The notes: generated by a model from the letters alone, not told the origin. Shown: positions 1 to 6,899, counted from the first letter of the stretch. The stretch is 9,647 nt of DNA from Oscillospiraceae bacterium (GCA_029062865.1 JAIDPG010000265.1:1-9647), one strand, 5' to 3'. Translations and numbers: made by a program.

Positions 1-243
1 GTGTTCAACAACTCAAAGAAAACCGCCGTCCACACGCCGAAAAGCAACTTCCCCGGAAAGCTGACGATAAACGGCGAGGACTGGCTCTCCGCTGTGAAAA
101 AGGGCAAGGATATGTTCGGGAATTACTGCAAGCTGACGGTAAAGAGCTTTGTGCTTTTCGCGGAATACAAGCCCGAGAAAAAGCCGCTCTCCGAGCGCAC
201 GGAAAACGACTTCACGCTTATTGAGATGACGCATACTTATTAA
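1..243 (+). CDS. 3' end of an unrecognised protein (partial)
   Basis: This frame is open from the first base of the window to a TAA at 241-243, giving 80 codons. The GTG at position 1 has no upstream sequence to judge it as a start, so I treat this as the C-terminal part of a gene that begins outside the window. The visible part is hydrophilic and lysine-rich, with no membrane segment, no signal peptide and a single cysteine. It includes a stretch GKLTINGEDWLSAVKKG (residues 19-35) followed by a beta-like segment LTVKSFVLFAEYK, and ends in a threonine-rich tail. I do not recognise the family. It lies 27 bases upstream of the flavodoxin gene on the same strand, so the two could share a transcript. 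The frame is probably real because coding composition matches its neighbours and the opposite-strand frame has no sensible context. Confidence 0.55.
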   Translation: MFNNSKKTAVHTPKSNFPGKLTINGEDWLSAVKKGKDMFGNYCKLTVKSFVLFAEYKPEKKPLSERTENDFTLIEMTHTY

Positions 244-270
244 CAGCCTATTAACGCGGAGGACTATTTT

Positions 271-747
271 ATGAAAACAGCAGTCGTATACTATTCGCTT
301 GAGGGCAACACTAAGCTTGTCGCGGAGAAGATCGCCGAGAAGCTGGGCGCCGAGCTTATCGAATTAAGATGCGTAAAGGCGTACCCGACGGGGAATGTCA
401 GCAAGTTCTTCTGGGGCGGGAAAAGCGCTACGTTCAGCGAAAAGCCCGCGCTTTTGCCGTATGAATTCAACGCGGCGGATTACGACGCCGTAATACTCGG
501 CTCGCCCGTCTGGGCTTCAAAATACGCGCCGCCTTTAAGGACGTTCCTTACGGAGAACGATCTCACGGGCAGGAAAATCGGCTTTTTCGTTTGCTGCGGC
601 GGTGGAAAAACCGAAAAGTGCTTCGCGCTGATGAAGCGGGACGCGAAAAGCGAGGACGCCGAAACGCTGCGGCTCGTCGACCCGCTGAAAAATCAGTCTC
701 GTCAAATCAACGATGAAATAGATCAATTCTGCGAAAGGTTTAAGTGA
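271..747 (+). CDS. Flavodoxin family protein
   Basis: A 158-residue flavodoxin, a small cytoplasmic FMN-binding electron carrier or FMN-dependent oxidoreductase. The N-terminal beta strand KTAVVYYS leads into the FMN phosphate loop S9-L-E-G-N-T14, the typical S/T-x-x-G-N-T signature. The second conserved segment GSPVWASKYAPPLRTFL (residues 77-93) matches the W-containing FMN loop of flavodoxin-like proteins. The next strand, GFFVCCGGGKTEKCF (104-118), carries two adjacent cysteines followed by a glycine run, where many family members have a small-residue loop. Length is normal for a short-chain flavodoxin. The ATG at 271 is chosen because GGAGGA (258-263) lies 7 bases upstream. The stop TGA overlaps the purN start as TGATG, so translation of the two is probably coupled. 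Its electron partner cannot be told from the window, and a link to purine synthesis is not implied beyond position. Confidence 0.9.
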   Translation: MKTAVVYYSLEGNTKLVAEKIAEKLGAELIELRCVKAYPTGNVSKFFWGGKSATFSEKPALLPYEFNAADYDAVILGSPVWASKYAPPLRTFLTENDLTGRKIGFFVCCGGGKTEKCFALMKRDAKSEDAETLRLVDPLKNQSRQINDEIDQFCERFK

Positions 748-1370
748 TGAAAAACATAGTTGTCCTTGTGTCGGGCGGCGGCACGAATTTGCAGGCGCTT
801 ATCGACGCGGAAAAGCGCGGCGAGATAAAGGGCGGGAAAATCACGTGCGTGATAAGCTCCAACCCCGAGGCCTACGCTCTCGAACGCGCGAAGCAAAACG
901 GAATTTCAAGCGTTGTAATTCCGCGGAAAAATTATCCCGACAGTAAGACCTACAGCGAGGAAATTCTCGCGGAGCTGAAAAAGCAAAACGCGGATTTGAT
1001 TGTCCTCGCGGGCTTTATGACGATACTTGACGAGTGCGTGACATCGGCGTTTCCGTACAAGATCATCAACGTTCACCCGGCGCTTATCCCGAGCTTCTGC
1101 GGCGAGGGCTTTTATGGACTGAAGGTCCACAAAGCCGCGCTGCAATACGGCGTGAAGGTATCGGGCGCTACTATTCACTTCGTCAACGAAAAAGCCGACG
1201 CGGGCGCGATAATCCTGCAAGGCACGGTGGACGTCGCGAACGACGAAACCCCCGAAACGTTACAGAAAAAAATAATGGAAAACGTGGAGTGGAAGCTCCT
1301 GCCGAAGGCCGTCTCGCTGTTCTGCGAGGACAGGATTTCGATAGTGGACGGCAAGGCTTATGTCGATTGA
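747..1370 (+). CDS. purN: Phosphoribosylglycinamide formyltransferase (GAR transformylase)
   Basis: PurN transfers a formyl group from 10-formyltetrahydrofolate to glycinamide ribonucleotide in de novo purine synthesis, in the cytoplasm. The protein has 207 residues, normal for PurN. It opens with a beta strand and the phosphoribosyl-binding loop VSGGGTNLQAL (8-18). The active site is visible as N108-V-H110-P-A-L, with the catalytic Asn and His, and as HFVNEKADAGAII, where D151 corresponds to the catalytic Asp (Asn106, His108 and Asp144 in E. coli PurN). The ATG at 747 overlaps the flavodoxin stop by one base (TGATG) and has AAAGG at 734-738; an in-frame GTG at 744 is possible but less likely. 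The next gene starts 12 bases downstream. Only purN of the early purine genes is visible here; it sits among unrelated small proteins rather than in a contiguous pur operon. Confidence 0.96.
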   Translation: MKNIVVLVSGGGTNLQALIDAEKRGEIKGGKITCVISSNPEAYALERAKQNGISSVVIPRKNYPDSKTYSEEILAELKKQNADLIVLAGFMTILDECVTSAFPYKIINVHPALIPSFCGEGFYGLKVHKAALQYGVKVSGATIHFVNEKADAGAIILQGTVDVANDETPETLQKKIMENVEWKLLPKAVSLFCEDRISIVDGKAYVD

Positions 1371-1382
1371 GGAAGGCTTGCT

Positions 1383-1880
1383 ATGATAACGAATATTCAA
1401 GAGGGCGAATACGGCATTGAGGGAATGATGTGCTGGGAGCTGTTCGGCGAGGAGATTGAGGTATCGATCGAAGAGGGCGCGGACGTTGCCTACGCCGAAA
1501 AATGCGCCGAGGCTCTCAACGCTCTTCCCGAGGAGACGATAAAGAAATTCTGGGAAGCGGCGAAAAAATACTGCCTGTTTTTCAAGGAAGTTTGCGGCGA
1601 GGAATGGGACGATTGGAACGAAATGGGCATTGAGGTAACGAAGGACACCCCCGCCGAGGCGCTGAAGTCGGAGATCTTTCCGAGTATGCTTATAGTTGAC
1701 GAGCCGGAGGACGAGCGCATTGGATTTCACGTGGAGTGCAACTGCTCGTGGGAGTCGGAGCACGGGCTGGAGTTTACGATACTAGACGGCAAGCTTGTGT
1801 ATCTCGGGGCGTTTGAGAGCTGCGGCGCGTGGGATCATTTCGACCCAAATCGTGAGTGGAATTTTGTGAATGGATTATAA
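1383..1880 (+). CDS. DUF6985/DUF2004-like protein, first of a tandem pair
   Basis: A 165-residue acidic soluble protein with no signal peptide or membrane helix. The C-terminal part (about 112-161) has the pattern I-G-F-H-V-E-C, then HGLEFTILDGKLVYLGAF (127-144), then a terminal aromatic-rich EWNF. This resembles the small proteins filed as DUF6985 and DUF2004, where a conserved 'GLE-x-x-I-x-DGK-x-x-Y-x-G' strand pair ends the domain. I place it there by pattern memory, so the family name is moderate in confidence. The middle (38-75) is a helical, cysteine-containing segment. It is a divergent paralogue of the next gene: both share a 'YA-x-x-CAE' helix start, the C-terminal strand pair and a final WN(F/Y). 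The start has AGGAAGG about 7 bases upstream. Related proteins occur among immunity-type neighbours of toxin systems, so an immunity role is possible but not shown by this sequence. Confidence 0.75.
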   Translation: MITNIQEGEYGIEGMMCWELFGEEIEVSIEEGADVAYAEKCAEALNALPEETIKKFWEAAKKYCLFFKEVCGEEWDDWNEMGIEVTKDTPAEALKSEIFPSMLIVDEPEDERIGFHVECNCSWESEHGLEFTILDGKLVYLGAFESCGAWDHFDPNREWNFVNGL

Positions 1881-1890
1881 GGTGTAAGAT

Positions 1891-2487
1891 ATGGGAAGAA
1901 AAGACGGACACACACATCGCAAAAGCTCTGACAGCTTCGAGCTGAACGGCAGAGATTTGCGCGAAAACAACTATTCGATAAAGGAAAACACGGATTTCTT
2001 CGGCTGGCTTGAGGGTAAGGTGAACCTGCCGCTTTTCGGCTGTGGGATCCGTTTTCACGTTAAGGGCGACGACAGCGTTTACGCCGTTCGCTGCGCGGAA
2101 TTTATCGAAAAAATTACCCCCGAAAATCTGCGGGAGCACACCGCGCTTTACAAGTGCTTTGAGGCGCTCGCGGAGTATGTCGCGGAGCTTATTGAGGACA
2201 ACGATTTCGACCTCGGCAACGTGGTTTTCGACGAGGACTCCTCCGTTGAGGAGCTGATAAAAATACTCTCGCCGACGGCTCTCACGTTCGAGCGCGACAC
2301 TTATATTGTCGAGGAGGAGTGCCCGATAGCGTTCAGTCTGAAGCTCTGCCTTTCGCCAGTGCCCGACGAGGTTATGGAAATAGCGCTCCACGGCGACGTG
2401 CCCGTTTACGTTGGGGAATTCCGCGGCGTAAGCCCTTGGAACGAGAAGCTGCTTAAAAAGAAGTGGAATTACGCGAGGGATATATGA
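1891..2487 (+). CDS. DUF6985/DUF2004-like protein, second of a tandem pair
   Basis: A 198-residue soluble protein, about 33 residues longer than its upstream paralogue mainly because of a polar N-terminal extension (GRKDGHTHRKSSDSFELNG, residues 2-20). The shared core begins around residue 64 with YAVRCAEFIEKI, aligned to YAEKCAEALNAL of the neighbour. It ends with DEVMEIALHGDVPVYVGEF (159-177) and KKWNY (190-194), matching GLEFTILDGKLVYLGAF and REWNF. The alignment over the core shows that the pair arose by duplication followed by strong divergence. The start ATG has AAGGTG (1879-1884) 6 bases upstream, overlapping the previous stop. Its own stop overlaps the next start as ATGA (2484-2487), which suggests coupled translation with the zeta-like kinase. 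Function is unknown; an immunity-type role is inferred from the family resemblance and neighbours. Confidence 0.75.
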   Translation: MGRKDGHTHRKSSDSFELNGRDLRENNYSIKENTDFFGWLEGKVNLPLFGCGIRFHVKGDDSVYAVRCAEFIEKITPENLREHTALYKCFEALAEYVAELIEDNDFDLGNVVFDEDSSVEELIKILSPTALTFERDTYIVEEECPIAFSLKLCLSPVPDEVMEIALHGDVPVYVGEFRGVSPWNEKLLKKKWNYARDI

Positions 2488-3038
2488 AGCGATTTACGAT
2501 ACTGGGCGGCGTGAACGGCGTCGGGAAAAGCACGCTTGCGGGAGTGCTTGCAAGTGTAACAAACGATTTCGGCACGCTGGTCGACGCAGACAAGCTCGCT
2601 TTGCGACACGGCGGGAATTTTGAGGGCGGCAGGGAAGCCGTAAAGCTCATTCGCGAGTGCATAAGCCGCGGCGATGACTTCACACAAGAGACTACGCTTT
2701 CCGGCAACAAGACCGCGCGGACTATCGCCGAGGCTCGTGAAAACGGTTATTTCGTGCACTTGTATTATGTGGCGCTGAGCTCCGCTGAGGAGAGCCTGTC
2801 GCGCATTAAAAACCGTGTGCGCAAGGGCGGGCACGACATTCCCGAGGACGCGGTTCGCCGACGCTTCGCAAAGCGCTTTGACGATCTTCTGAGAATTCTT
2901 CCGCTTGTGGACGAGGCGGTGCTTTTCGATAACGAAAACGGCTTTGTTCGCGTTGCGGATTATCGTGGCGGACGGCTCACCGCAGCGGGTGACGATCTCC
3001 CGGAATGGTTTGAAGAGCTGAAGGAGCGCCTTAAATGA
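2484..3038 (+). CDS. Zeta-toxin-like P-loop kinase (COG4185 type), no antitoxin nearby
   Basis: A 184-residue P-loop nucleotide kinase of the group that includes zeta/PezT toxins and the 'predicted ABC-type ATPase' COG4185. Walker A is GGVNGVGKST (8-17). It is followed by TLVDADKLA (31-39), by FTQETTLSG (66-74) where zeta-like proteins carry the acidic substrate-site residue, by the family signature RVRKGGHDIP (111-120), an arginine-rich RRRF (125-128) and LFDN (147-150). Zeta toxins phosphorylate UDP-N-acetylglucosamine and poison wall synthesis, but many chromosomal COG4185 members are solitary and of unknown substrate. No epsilon or PezA-like antitoxin gene is adjacent. I choose ATG 2484, in ATGA overlap with the upstream stop and with GAGGGA just ahead; a GTG at 2463 in frame would add seven residues before the first strand and is unlikely. 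The 3' end overlaps the methyltransferase start. Confidence 0.85.
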   Translation: MKRFTILGGVNGVGKSTLAGVLASVTNDFGTLVDADKLALRHGGNFEGGREAVKLIRECISRGDDFTQETTLSGNKTARTIAEARENGYFVHLYYVALSSAEESLSRIKNRVRKGGHDIPEDAVRRRFAKRFDDLLRILPLVDEAVLFDNENGFVRVADYRGGRLTAAGDDLPEWFEELKERLK

Positions 3039-3778
3039 ACGAACAGAAATTCACGGGCAAGGCGGACTTATACGAAAAATTCCGCCCGTCCTACCCCAAC
3101 GAGCTGATTGATTTTCTTTACGACAACGCGCGTTGTGAAGCGGTAGCGGACATCGGCGCGGGGACGGGGAAGTTCACACGCTGCCTGTTAAAGAAGCCGT
3201 GGAGCGTCACCGCCGTCGAGCCGAACGCGGATATGCGCGAAAGGCTCTCCGAGATCGCGGGAATTACGGTCGTGAACGCCCCCGCCGAGGACACGGGGCT
3301 CGCGGAGCACTCGTTCGGGCTTGTGACGGCGGCGCAGGCGTTCCATTGGTTTGACGCGGAGCGCTTCAAAAACGAGTGCCGCCGAATTCTCACCGAGGGC
3401 GGCAAGCTCGCTGTCATTTGGTTCAGCACAAATAACGAGGAGGGCTTAGGCAAGCTGCAAATGGAGGTCTGCAATAAATTCTGCCTTGATTTAATAATCA
3501 ATCAAGGACACGCGGGGAAGCGCTCCGCGGAGGAGGGCGACAGGTTTCTGCGTGGCGGCTATTTCAGCGAGCTGAAAACCGCGGACTTTTCGGGCGAGCG
3601 CGTTTTCGACAGGGAGAGCTTTATCGGTGAAACGCTGTCGCGCTCCTACGCGCCGAAGCCCGGACAGCCGAATTACGAGCGCTTTACAGAGGAGCTCGGC
3701 GCGGCGTTCGACGAGTTTGAGAGCGGCGGAAAAGCCGCGGTTAAAACCCTCACGACGGTTTATCTTGGGAGGCTGTAA
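3035..3778 (+). CDS. Class I SAM-dependent methyltransferase
   Basis: A 247-residue cytoplasmic methyltransferase of the Methyltransf_11/25 type. After an N-terminal F-x-G-K-A-D-x-Y-E-K-F-R-P-x-Y-P segment (6-21), seen in many bacterial relatives, motif I is VADIGAGTGKF (37-47). The acidic residue that binds the SAM ribose is E62 in TAVEPNADM. Motif II/III equivalents are NAPAEDTGL (81-89) and VTAAQAFHWFD (97-107); the FHWFD sequence is characteristic of this subgroup. The C-terminal half probably makes the substrate pocket, and its substrate cannot be read from the sequence. The ATG overlaps the upstream stop (ATGA, 3035-3038) and has AAGGAG (3021-3026) 8 bases before it. The stop overlaps the lipoprotein start as TAATG. 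Small-molecule methyltransferase is the likely class; nothing here suggests a DNA or rRNA target. Confidence 0.92.
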   Translation: MNEQKFTGKADLYEKFRPSYPNELIDFLYDNARCEAVADIGAGTGKFTRCLLKKPWSVTAVEPNADMRERLSEIAGITVVNAPAEDTGLAEHSFGLVTAAQAFHWFDAERFKNECRRILTEGGKLAVIWFSTNNEEGLGKLQMEVCNKFCLDLIINQGHAGKRSAEEGDRFLRGGYFSELKTADFSGERVFDRESFIGETLSRSYAPKPGQPNYERFTEELGAAFDEFESGGKAAVKTLTTVYLGRL

Positions 3779-5049
3779 TGAAGAAGAAAATCACGGCGCT
3801 TATCGTTAGCATTACGATAGCTTTAACGCTCACCGCGTGCAAAAATGAAAAAGCTCCGGAAAATGAGCCCGTTGAAAATCAACCGCCCGACCGCGTAATG
3901 CAGATCGCCAAAACTCCCGACAAGGACTTGACAATCTGGGAGGTTTTGCCCGAAATACCCGTAACGCCCGCCGCCGATTTGGAGTATCATCTGCTCGCCG
4001 ACGAAAGCGGCGTAAAGGTAACGGACTACCTCGGCACGGGAAACGCCGTGCGCGTTCCCGAAACGATCGACGGAAAGCCCGTTGTTGAGGTGAGCTTTGT
4101 GGAGCTTCAAGCGGAGGAAGTGATCTTCCCGCGTTCTGCCAAAAGCTGCACACTGTATTACTCCCCGGTAAAGTACATAAACATTCCGTGCGATGATATG
4201 AGCATCAGCGGTGAATACGCTCTCGAAAAGGTTTACATTGAGGACAACGTGACGGTGCTGAGCAATTATCTTCTCGCTTTTCAACATTCGCTTGAGCAGG
4301 TGAGAATGGGCAGCGGCGTCAAGGTCATAGATGACAACGCGTTTCAAGCCTGCGAGGCGCTGAAAACTATCGAGATACCCGAGGGCGTGGAGTATATCGG
4401 CGACGCATTCAGATCGACGATGTTCACGGAACTAACGCTTCCAAGCTCGCTTGTCGGGCTGCATAAGGACGCGTTTGTCTGGACTAGCAAAGATATCGTG
4501 ATCGTTCATAACGGCAAGAGCTATTCTCGCTACGACGACGAGCTTTTCAGGCAGTTTTACCCGAACGATCTGCTGATTTACAACAACATCGTTCGTGATT
4601 GCTGGGATACCTCGGGGGAGATCACCGTCCCCGACGGAGTGACGGAGATTGGAGATTACTCGCTGGCGTTCCAGAAAGAGATAACGAAAATAACGCTTCC
4701 GAGCAGCGTTCGGGTAATCAACGACGGCGCGTTTAACGGGTGCGAAAAGCTTACCGAGATCGTTATCCCGGAGGGCGTCGAGGAGCTTGGCGCTTTAATC
4801 TTTGATGGGTGCAAATCGCTTAAGAAGATCGACCTGCCCGACAGCGTAAGCTCGATAGACGGTATGGCGTTCGCGGACATCAACCGCAAAGAAGAGGAAC
4901 AGTTCAAGGACTTCGAGGTGACGTACAATGGCGTGACCTACAGCTCGTCAAAGGACGAGATAATAGAGCTTTACAGGCTTTTTTATAAAAACCCTTGGGA
5001 TAATATAGATAATATCCCGATTAACAGCAACATCTCGGCGGAGACATAA
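3778..5049 (+). CDS. BspA-type leucine-rich-repeat lipoprotein
   Basis: A 423-residue exported lipoprotein. The signal peptide is MKKK plus a hydrophobic stretch (5-19), ending in the lipobox L18-T-A-C21, so C21 should be lipidated and anchored outside the membrane. A charged, proline-rich linker follows (22-65). The rest contains LRR_5 (BspA-like) repeats of the type 'V-x-x-IG-x-x-AF-x-x-C-x-x-L-x-x-I-x-(I/L)P': units near 182-205, 206-226, 286-309, 310-332, 333-355 and 356-367. Two blocks of repeats each end in a similar non-repeat cap, HNGKSYSRYDDELFRQFY (244-261) and YNGVTYSSSKDEIIELY (383-399), suggesting a duplicated module. Such proteins are surface proteins of gut and oral bacteria that bind host or other macromolecules, but no ligand can be read here. 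GGGAGG (3767-3772) is the ribosome binding site. It closes the first gene run. Confidence 0.93.
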   Translation: MKKKITALIVSITIALTLTACKNEKAPENEPVENQPPDRVMQIAKTPDKDLTIWEVLPEIPVTPAADLEYHLLADESGVKVTDYLGTGNAVRVPETIDGKPVVEVSFVELQAEEVIFPRSAKSCTLYYSPVKYINIPCDDMSISGEYALEKVYIEDNVTVLSNYLLAFQHSLEQVRMGSGVKVIDDNAFQACEALKTIEIPEGVEYIGDAFRSTMFTELTLPSSLVGLHKDAFVWTSKDIVIVHNGKSYSRYDDELFRQFYPNDLLIYNNIVRDCWDTSGEITVPDGVTEIGDYSLAFQKEITKITLPSSVRVINDGAFNGCEKLTEIVIPEGVEELGALIFDGCKSLKKIDLPDSVSSIDGMAFADINRKEEEQFKDFEVTYNGVTYSSSKDEIIELYRLFYKNPWDNIDNIPINSNISAET

Positions 5050-5159
5050 ATTTCAAAAAGTGTCGACCGGAGCGAAGCGTAGGTCGACCGGTCGCGTCAG
5101 CGTAGCGCAGCGGAGCGCGAAGCGCGGAGCGAGCATACGGTGACGCGATTTTGAAATTT
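5048..5159. repeat. Nested palindromic intergenic element (three-way junction)
   Basis: A perfect 11-base inverted repeat, AAATTTCAAAA (5048-5058) and TTTTGAAATTT (5149-5159), encloses two GC-rich hairpins. Hairpin A pairs GTCGACC (5062-5068) with GGTCGAC (5082-5088). Hairpin B pairs TCGCGTCA (5092-5099) with TGACGCGA (5141-5148), continues after a G-G mismatch with CGTA/TACG (5101-5104/5136-5139), and has an inner GCGC-GAA-GCGC tip (5115-5125). Hairpin B abuts the outer stem, so the whole can fold as a three-way junction in DNA or RNA. GTCGACCGG is also directly repeated (5062-5070, 5083-5091), and the interior is rich in AGCG units. The left arm begins inside the stop codon of the lipoprotein gene and the right arm ends 11 bases before the next ribosome binding site. 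It resembles REP/BIME or MITE-like intergenic repeats. I see no second copy in the window, so the repeat status is inferred. Confidence 0.7.
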
Positions 5160-5170
5160 AAATTTAAATC

Positions 5171-5176
5171 AGGAGG
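5171..5176 (+). promoter_or_regulatory. Ribosome binding site fixing the IMP cyclohydrolase start
   Basis: A perfect AGGAGG 7 bases before ATG 5184. It rules out the earlier in-frame TTG at 5151, which lies in the right arm of the palindrome and would add eleven non-conserved residues. Confidence 0.9.
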
Positions 5177-5183
5177 ATTTTTT

Positions 5184-5894
5184 ATGATTACTTTAGACAA
5201 AGAGTTAAATTCCCTCGCTTACCATGGCAGAGGAATTGTCATCGGCAAGACGGCGAAGCACGCCGTTATCGCGTACTTTATTATGGGGCGCAGCGAAAAC
5301 AGCCGCAACCGCGTGTTCGTGGAGGACGGCGACGGAATTCGCACGCAGGCGTTCGACGAAAGCAAAATGACCGACCCGCATTTGATAATCTACGCTCCCG
5401 TGCGCGTTCTCGGGAACAAGACGATCGTTACAAACGGCGACCAGACAGATACGATCTACGAGCTTATGGACAAGCAGATGACGTTCGAGGAGTCGCTTCG
5501 CACGCGCACTTTTGAGGACGACGCGCCGAATTTCACGCCGAGAATTTCCGGCATCGTGCATCTCGACAACGGCTCGATGAACTACGCGATGTCGATATTG
5601 AAATCTGCGAACGGCGACGATAAATCCACACGGCGCTATACGTTCGCGTACTCAAACCCGCAAGACGGCGTTGGAAGCTTTATTCATACTTACGCGGGCG
5701 ACGAAGCAAATGGCAGACTTCCGAGCTTCGAGGGCGAGCCGAAGGACGTTGTTATCCCCGATATGAGTCTTGACGAGTTCACGGAATTTGTCTGGAGCAA
5801 CCTAAACGCGGACAACAAGGTCTCGCTGTTCACGCGCTATATCGACATCGAAACCGGCAAGTTCGAGAGCCGTATCGTCAATAAAAATAAGTGA
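5184..5894 (+). CDS. purO: IMP cyclohydrolase, PurO type
   Basis: A 236-residue protein of the archaeal-type IMP cyclohydrolase family (PF07826), which closes the purine ring of FAICAR to make IMP. It is unrelated to the MGS-like cyclohydrolase domain of bacterial PurH. Family features visible are the N-terminal AYHGRGIVIGKT (12-23), YFIMGRSENSRNRV (31-44; compare the S-R-S-x-x-N-R motif of archaeal PurO), VRVLGNKTIVTNGDQTDTIY (73-92), and NFTPRISG (116-123; compare Y-N-T-P-R-I). Close homologues are carried by many Clostridia, where a shortened PurH lacks the cyclohydrolase domain; such a short PurH lies downstream at 8249-9427. ATG 5184 follows a perfect AGGAGG. The next gene starts 3 bases after the stop. 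No promoter is obvious between the palindrome and this gene, so it may be read through from upstream or use a promoter I cannot recognise. The symbol follows the archaeal gene name. Confidence 0.87.
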   Translation: MITLDKELNSLAYHGRGIVIGKTAKHAVIAYFIMGRSENSRNRVFVEDGDGIRTQAFDESKMTDPHLIIYAPVRVLGNKTIVTNGDQTDTIYELMDKQMTFEESLRTRTFEDDAPNFTPRISGIVHLDNGSMNYAMSILKSANGDDKSTRRYTFAYSNPQDGVGSFIHTYAGDEANGRLPSFEGEPKDVVIPDMSLDEFTEFVWSNLNADNKVSLFTRYIDIETGKFESRIVNKNK

Positions 5895-5897
5895 TCT

Positions 5898-6383
5898 ATG
5901 GAGATCAATTTCATAAAAACTCCGAAGAAATACGAGGGAAACGCGGACGCGATCATCTCGGCGCTTTTCGGGCTTCTCGGGGAGCTGCTGCCCGTTCAGG
6001 AACGCGCCGTGCTGCGGCTTCAAAGGCTGGAGCAAAAGCAGCTGACGCTCGCGCAAAAGAGCGTGGGACTGTCGGAGATCCTCGAAAAATGCAGCCGGGA
6101 ATACGCCGAAGCAATCGCGGGGAATTGCACCGAAAAGGAGCTTGCGCTAAAGCACCCGGGGAGTATCGGTCAGACCGCCGAGTACGCGTATATCAAGGGC
6201 GAATATACCGTTGATCTCACGATGAAAAAAGCCGACACGGCGGAAGTGGTAACGCATTACCGCGAGGGCTCGCAAGAGAAAAAGCACAGGTTCGTGATGA
6301 AGTTCGTTGGTGGGAAATGGCTTGTTGACGCAGTCTACAACGGTAACGAGAACGAGCGCAAATGGTATTATACGGAGCTTTAA
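5898..6383 (+). CDS. NTF2-fold immunity-like protein, paralogue 1
   Basis: A 161-residue soluble protein, first of three homologues in this window. The N-terminal half is helical and charged (17-75), probably partly coiled coil. The C-terminal half has the shared signature: a cysteine (C77) with T-E-K-E-L, then GSIG-x-x-x-x-YAYIKG (88-101), an alternating strand ending VVTHYREG (117-124), and KKHRFVMKFVGGKWLVDAVYNG (128-149) with a final W156. The 'R/K-F-x-x-K-x-x-x-G-K-W-L-(I/V)-D-x-V-x-Y-G' strand pair is what I know from small immunity proteins with an NTF2-like (cone-shaped alpha+beta) fold, so that is the call; it is pattern recognition, not a search result. The start ATG is only 3 bases after the cyclohydrolase stop and lacks a clear Shine-Dalgarno sequence, suggesting translation by re-initiation. 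No toxin gene is visible nearby. Confidence 0.75.
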   Translation: MEINFIKTPKKYEGNADAIISALFGLLGELLPVQERAVLRLQRLEQKQLTLAQKSVGLSEILEKCSREYAEAIAGNCTEKELALKHPGSIGQTAEYAYIKGEYTVDLTMKKADTAEVVTHYREGSQEKKHRFVMKFVGGKWLVDAVYNGNENERKWYYTEL

Positions 6384-6392
6384 GGAGCAGTT

Positions 6393-6881
6393 ATGGAGAT
6401 AATCAACGAGGCAAACGAGAAATTCAAGGAAAAGCAGGCGGAGATATGCGAGCCGCTGTTCGACTTGTTAAGGCAGATTAACGCGCTTGAAAAGGAAGTC
6501 TATGAGCGCAATGAAGAGCTTAACGAGAAAAAGAAGCAGCAGGGCAGGGAACACGAATTTACCGCCGAGGACAAAGCGCTCTGGGCGGAATATAAGGAAC
6601 GCCTGACCGAGCTTGTGAAGCCGCATTGCGCGGAAAATCTCTCGAAGAATTGCGGCGGCTCCTTCGGAAGTCCGCAGAAGTACGGGTATATCGACGGCGA
6701 GTGCAGGGTGAATTTCATAATGAAGTCCGCCAAAAAAGCCGTTGTTGAAACGCATTTCAAGCACGGCGTAAATAAAAAGCACAAATTCGTTTTCAAGGAC
6801 GTAGACGGCAAATGGCTGCTTAGCGAGGTTTACTACGGCTTTGAGGGCGAGACCGGCTGGTATTCCGACGGTATCAGATAG
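6393..6881 (+). CDS. NTF2-fold immunity-like protein, paralogue 2
   Basis: A 162-residue homologue of the preceding gene, with the same spacing of the key residues (K140-W141 and W156 in both). The N-terminus MEIINEANEKFKEKQAEI is nearly shared with paralogue 3, and its first 21 bases match that gene at 19 positions. A long charged helix (31-75) precedes C79-A-E-N-L, GSFGSPQKYGYIDG (89-102), AVVETHF (116-122), and KKHKFVFKDVDGKWLLSEVYYG (128-149). AAGGAG (6382-6387) gives a good ribosome binding site, overlapping the previous stop. Eighteen bases separate it from the CbrC-like gene. As with the others, an immunity role is inferred from fold resemblance and from the paralogue cluster. Confidence 0.75.
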   Translation: MEIINEANEKFKEKQAEICEPLFDLLRQINALEKEVYERNEELNEKKKQQGREHEFTAEDKALWAEYKERLTELVKPHCAENLSKNCGGSFGSPQKYGYIDGECRVNFIMKSAKKAVVETHFKHGVNKKHKFVFKDVDGKWLLSEVYYGFEGETGWYSDGIR

Positions 6882-6899
6882 AGAGGAGCACACTAAATT

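Noticed and set aside
4997..5018. Hairpin GGGATA-aTA / TAa-TATCCC near the end of the lipoprotein gene
   Set aside because: It lies inside the coding region and is not followed by a T-tract, so it is not an intrinsic terminator.
5086..5093. GACCGGTC palindrome as a possible operator
   Set aside because: It is part of the nested repeat and spans the junction between the two hairpins; nothing else indicates a repressor site.
5151..5183. Upstream TTG start for the IMP cyclohydrolase
   Set aside because: It falls in the palindrome arm, and the AGGAGG at 5171-5176 points to ATG 5184, where family similarity begins.
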